Of a stretch of DNA of 64,000 nucleotides, positions 61,223 through 64,000 are shown in pieces. This stretch comes from Bradyrhizobium iriomotense. Its GTDB lineage: Bacteria > Pseudomonadota > Alphaproteobacteria > Rhizobiales > Xanthobacteraceae. Position numbers and translations under genes: made by a program. The DNA lies in contig NZ_BSOW01000036.1 of the NCBI RefSeq assembly GCF_030160715.1, forward strand, positions 1 to 64,000, given 5' to 3'. The notes beneath the pieces were generated by a model. It searched no databases, had not been told where the DNA came from, and saw only the letters and a program-made list of their open reading frames with translations. Every line of letters begins with the position of its first letter. The stretch's first letter is position 1.

Positions 61223-61573
61223 CTAGTGCGCGTCGTGCACGGCGCGGCTGTCCTTCGGCGCCTCGTCGCGATCGGTCATGCCGTAGTCGCGGACGACGCT
61301 GGCGATGCGCAGGCGATAATCGGCAAAGAAGTTTCCGCGGCCTTTGGCCTGCGCGCGGCGATGCTCCATCGTCTTGCGCCAGGCCTCCACGGCGGCCTCA
61401 TCCCGCCAGAACGACACCGACAGGATCTTGCCCGTCTCGGTCAGGCTCTCGAATCGCTCGACCGAGATGAAGCCATCGATGGTTTGCAGGATCGGCTTCA
61501 GATCGGCCGCGAGATCGAAATAGTGCTGCCGGTGCTCCGGCTTCGGCCAGACCTCGAAGATCACGGCGATCAT
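61223..61573 (-). CDS. Antibiotic biosynthesis monooxygenase-like protein
   Basis: A 116-residue protein with one ABM ferredoxin-like domain: MIAVIFEVWPKPEHRQHYF, DGFISVERFESLTETGKILS, FWRDEAAVEAWRKTMEHR. Family members act as cofactor-free monooxygenases on quinols, or as haem-degrading enzymes. It lies between the PEP-mutase-like gene and the NIPSNAP gene on the same strand, 28 bp from the latter. The C-terminal 25 residues are charged and variable. Confidence 0.85.
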   Translation of the reverse strand: MIAVIFEVWPKPEHRQHYFDLAADLKPILQTIDGFISVERFESLTETGKILSVSFWRDEAAVEAWRKTMEHRRAQAKGRGNFFADYRLRIASVVRDYGMTDRDEAPKDSRAVHDAH

Positions 61574-61600
61574 GGGCGCCTCCCTTGTTGTTGTTTGCGC

Positions 61601-61909
61601 CTACAATACCACCTTGCGCAGGAACGTCCGCTCCTCGGCGAGAATAAACCTGTTCTCCTCGGCGGAGTGGAAGTTCGCCATCCCCTCGGCGTCCTGGCGC
61701 AGCCGCGTGCGATAGGCCTCGTACGCCGCCAGGCTTTCGAAGGAGATCAGCGCAAACGCAATGTTGTTGGTTCCCTCGTGCGGCATGAAGTAGCCGATCA
61801 GATCGCCACCGCATTTCGGGATGATGGTGAGCCAGCGCTTCGAATATTCCTCGAACTGCGCGCGCTTGAAGGGATCGAGCTGGTAGCGGATGAAGACGGT
61901 GATGGACAT
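61601..61909 (-). CDS. NIPSNAP-family protein
   Basis: A 102-residue ferredoxin-fold protein of the NIPSNAP family: RYQLDPFKRAQFEEYSKRWL near the N-terminus and DLIGYFMPHEGTNNIAFALI in the middle. The role of bacterial members is not settled. It is the first gene of the minus-strand cluster, divergent from an ArsR regulator across a REP element. Confidence 0.85.
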   Translation of the reverse strand: MSITVFIRYQLDPFKRAQFEEYSKRWLTIIPKCGGDLIGYFMPHEGTNNIAFALISFESLAAYEAYRTRLRQDAEGMANFHSAEENRFILAEERTFLRKVVL

Positions 61910-61928
61910 GGTTTGCTCCGGTGTTTCC

Positions 61929-62014
61929 CGTCATTGCGAGGAGCGAAGCGACGAAGCAATCCAGACCGTCGCCGCGGAAGCAGTTTGGATTGCTTCGCTT
62001 CGCTCGCAATGACG
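61929..62014. repeat. REP-like inverted repeat
   Basis: Arms tcattgcgaggagcgaagcg...aagcaatcca and tggattgcttcgcttcgctcgcaatga form a long imperfect palindrome. It occupies most of the gap between the divergent NIPSNAP and ArsR genes. Confidence 0.75.
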
Positions 62015-62052
62015 TGTTTGCGGCTGCAAGCCTACGCCCTTGCTCGACCACA

Positions 62053-62076
62053 ATGCTTCGGCTATCATCGAAGCAT
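62053..62076. promoter_or_regulatory. ArsR operator overlapping the start codon
   Basis: ATGCTTCG (62053-62060) and CGAAGCAT (62069-62076) are perfect 8-bp arms with an 8-bp spacer. The right arm contains the AT of the ArsR gene start codon (62075). TTCG-N8-CGAA is of the kind bound by ArsR/SmtB-type repressors. Binding would block both transcription start and translation start, so autoregulation is likely. Confidence 0.7.
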
Positions 62077-62773
62077 GAAAGCAGGACCTGACATCGCCAT
62101 GGTCGCTTCGCTCGTCGGCGACCCCGCCCGCGCCAATATGCTGACAGCGCTGATGAACGGCCGCGCGCTCACCGCGAGCGAGCTTGCGCAGGAGGCCGGG
62201 ATCACGCCGCAGACCGCGAGCTCGCATCTTTCAAAGCTCGAGGCCGGCGGGCTGATCGAGCCGGAGAAGCAGGGCCGCCATCGCTACTACCGCCTCACCG
62301 ATCCCGATGTCGCGGGCGTGCTCGAAGGCCTCGCAGGGCTTGCCGCCCGCGCCGGCCACATGCGCGTGCGCACCGGGCCGAAGGATCCGGCGCTGCGGCG
62401 GGCGCGGATCTGCTACGACCATCTCGCCGGCGATCTCGGCGTGCAGATGCTCGACAGCCTGCGCGAGCGGCGCCTGGTGAAGCAGAAGAAGCAGGACATC
62501 GAGCTCACGGTCGAGGGCGAACGCTTCCTCGCAAGGCATTTGCAGATCTCGCCCGACATGCTCACCCATCCGCGCCGACCGGTCTGCAAAGCGTGCCTCG
62601 ACTGGAGCGAGCGGCGGCATCACCTCGCCGGCACGCTGGGCGCGGCCATGATGAAGCGCTTCACCGAATTGAAATGGGCGGCGCGCGATGCTACGCCCGG
62701 CAGCCGCGTGGTGAATTTCACCCGCGCCGGCGAGAAGCAGTTTGCCGCGCTGTTCGGCAGCGGGCACGAGTAG
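62075..62773 (+). CDS. ArsR-family transcriptional regulator
   Basis: A 232-residue winged-helix regulator. The N-terminal ArsR domain (GDPARANMLTALMNGRALTA, then ELAQEAGITPQTASSHLSKL, residues 16-57) is followed by a longer C-terminal part with a Cys-containing DHLAGDLGVQMLDSLRERRL and RPVCKACLDWSERRHHLAGT (C175-x2-C178 region). This size is typical of ArsR proteins that sense organic compounds rather than metals, although the CxxC could bind a metal. ATG 62075 is fixed by the inverted repeat. The frame is open far upstream, but that part is antisense to other genes. Confidence 0.88.
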   Translation: MKAGPDIAMVASLVGDPARANMLTALMNGRALTASELAQEAGITPQTASSHLSKLEAGGLIEPEKQGRHRYYRLTDPDVAGVLEGLAGLAARAGHMRVRTGPKDPALRRARICYDHLAGDLGVQMLDSLRERRLVKQKKQDIELTVEGERFLARHLQISPDMLTHPRRPVCKACLDWSERRHHLAGTLGAAMMKRFTELKWAARDATPGSRVVNFTRAGEKQFAALFGSGHE

Positions 62774-62802
62774 TTACACAATCGCGTGTGAACGAAGGCT
62801 TC

Positions 62803-62885
62803 CGTCATGGCCGGGCTTGACCCGGCCATCCGCGCGTTTATTGCGGCTCGCACTGTGGATGCCCGGAACATCTGTGCGAAGAGCT
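62803..62885. repeat. REP-like element with perfect stem-loop
   Basis: ATGGCCGGG (62807-62815) and CCCGGCCAT (62821-62829) pair perfectly around a 5-base loop, followed by ccgcgcgtttattgcggct and a tail. Located between the ArsR gene and the hydrolase gene. Confidence 0.65.
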
Positions 62886-62953
62886 GCTTCGTGCTTGCGC
62901 CAGGGCATAACGGAGACTGTGTCTCGCAGCTTCAGTTCCAATCAGAGCCTTCA

Positions 62954-63964
62954 ATGACCCGCATCCTCCCGGCCGCGCTCGCGGCCGCCCTCCTCGCCTT
63001 TCCGCTCACCTCCGCTAGCGCCACCGAGCCCGCACCGCGCGAGCCCTACGGCATCGGCCTCGAGGGCCTTGCCTATCCTTACCCCGTGAGCCTGCTGCCG
63101 CTGGTCAACGACGGCGAAGAGCTTCGCATGGCCCATATGGACGTCGCGCCTCAGCAGCCGAACGGCCGCACCGTCGTGCTGCTCCACGGCAGGAATTTTC
63201 CGTCGAGCTATTGGGCGCCCGTGATCAAGATGCTGAGCGAGGCCGGCTTCCGCGTCGTGGTGCCCGATCAGATCGGCTTCGGCAAATCGTCCAAGCCGCT
63301 CGGAGAGCTGCATTTCGATACGCTGGCGCGCAACACCATCGCGCTGCTCGATCATCTCAAGATCGACAAGGCCGAGATCGTCGCCCATTCCATGGGCGGC
63401 ATGTTAGGGGTACGCATCGCGCGGGCCTATCCGGAACGCGTGTCGCATCTGGTGCTGACCGTGCCGATCGGGCTTGAAGACTACCGCCTTTATGTGCCGC
63501 CGGTGCCGACCGAAAAGATCATCGAGACCGAGGACAGGCTCACGGCCGAGGGCTATCGCAAGCAGCTCCAGACCAACTACGCGATCAAGCTGCCGCCTGA
63601 AGCGATCACGCCGTTCATCGACGCACGTTTCAACCTCAAGGGCAGCCCCGACTATCCGCGCTGGTTGCGCGCCTTCGTCAGCTCGGGCCAGATGATCTAT
63701 CGCGAGCCGGTGGCGCACGAGATCCCGCTCATTACGCAACCAACGTTGTTCATCATGGGGGCCGACGACCACAACGCGCCGGGCCGACCGAATGCGCCGG
63801 AGGCGCTGCGGCCGAAGATGGGGCAGAATGCCGATCTCGCCAAAGCGCTCGCTGCAAAGATGCCGAATGCGCGGGCAGAGATCATTCCCGACACTGGCCA
63901 CCTCGTCTTTCTCGAGGCGCCCGAGAGATATCGCGACCTGGTGCTCGACTTTCTCGGCCGCTAA
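62954..63964 (+). CDS. Exported alpha/beta hydrolase
   Basis: A 336-residue alpha/beta hydrolase with a signal peptide (ALAAALLAFPLTSASA, cut near residue 23). The oxyanion motif LLHGRNF is at 77-83, nucleophile S146 in AHSMGG, acid D271/D272 in GADDHNAPG and H316 in TGHLVFLE. The start at 62954 begins the signal peptide; the longer frame is repeat sequence. The family includes lactonases, epoxide hydrolases and esterases, so substrate is open. It ends 36 bp before the window edge. Confidence 0.9.
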   Translation: MTRILPAALAAALLAFPLTSASATEPAPREPYGIGLEGLAYPYPVSLLPLVNDGEELRMAHMDVAPQQPNGRTVVLLHGRNFPSSYWAPVIKMLSEAGFRVVVPDQIGFGKSSKPLGELHFDTLARNTIALLDHLKIDKAEIVAHSMGGMLGVRIARAYPERVSHLVLTVPIGLEDYRLYVPPVPTEKIIETEDRLTAEGYRKQLQTNYAIKLPPEAITPFIDARFNLKGSPDYPRWLRAFVSSGQMIYREPVAHEIPLITQPTLFIMGADDHNAPGRPNAPEALRPKMGQNADLAKALAAKMPNARAEIIPDTGHLVFLEAPERYRDLVLDFLGR

Positions 63965-64000
63965 AAGCCTTTATGTCGCTTCAAACAGCATGAACAGCGG

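Noticed and set aside
60986..62074. Long upstream extension of the ArsR reading frame
   Set aside because: It is antisense to the PEP-mutase-like, ABM and NIPSNAP genes; the inverted repeat and family length place the start at 62075.

Overview
The window looks like chromosome of a Bradyrhizobium-type alphaproteobacterium. The evidence is GC-rich coding sequence, many ABC uptake operons for sugars and amino acids, several families of palindromic REP-like repeats between genes, and small conserved proteins of the kind common in that family. Genus assignment is inference from gene content, not a database match. No rRNA, CRISPR array, phage module or complete insertion sequence is visible. One tRNA (Arg, anticodon TCG) lies at 40932-41008 on the minus strand.

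Layout. (1) 1-240: the left edge carries palindromes and the start of a minus-strand gene that runs off the window, possibly an insertion sequence end. (2) 591-13160: a minus-strand catabolic cassette. It holds hydantoinase/oxoprolinase A and B, an SDR and an HpcH/HpaI aldolase in one operon, a LysR regulator, and a second operon with a branched-chain-type ABC transporter and an aminotransferase. The same CCATA-N9-TATGG motif, in a longer conserved context, lies upstream of both operons. A 50-bp near-identical direct repeat with a tRNA D-arm-like core brackets the cassette (191-240 and 13451-13500), and a truncated regulator-like remnant touches the right copy. (3) 13677-23432: a sugar locus with two Gfo/Idh dehydrogenase plus TIM-barrel isomerase pairs, a MalFGK-type ABC transporter and a divergent LacI regulator with overlapping palindromic operators. 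(4) 23662-36894: two divergent units around a GntR regulator. The minus-strand unit encodes a BtpA/SgcQ-like protein, an M42 peptidase and an FGGY kinase. The plus-strand unit encodes an aldolase, a D-2-hydroxyacid dehydrogenase, a sugar ABC transporter and a large D-apionate-lactonase-like protein. (5) 36895-44285: a gene-poor stretch with broken ORFs, REP copies, the tRNA, small secreted or membrane proteins and a predicted potassium channel with two pore loops in one chain. (6) 44292-57599: a PAS histidine kinase, an EamA exporter, a NUDIX hydrolase, a DapA-like lyase, an acyl-CoA module (SDR, MaoC hydratase, DUF35 protein, thiolase) and a 1163-residue indolepyruvate-type ferredoxin oxidoreductase. 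(7) 57866-63964: a tri-haem cytochrome c, a TRIC/UPF0126 membrane protein, a PEP-mutase-like protein with two ferredoxin-fold proteins, an ArsR regulator whose start codon lies in a perfect inverted repeat, and an exported alpha/beta hydrolase.

Regions 2 to 4 each combine uptake, conversion and a dedicated regulator, so each reads as a self-contained import-and-degrade unit for an unidentified small molecule. The most unusual items are the repeat-bracketed cassette with its shared putative LysR sites, the SgcX/SgcQ-like pair without a PTS, the lactonase locus and the tandem-pore channel.
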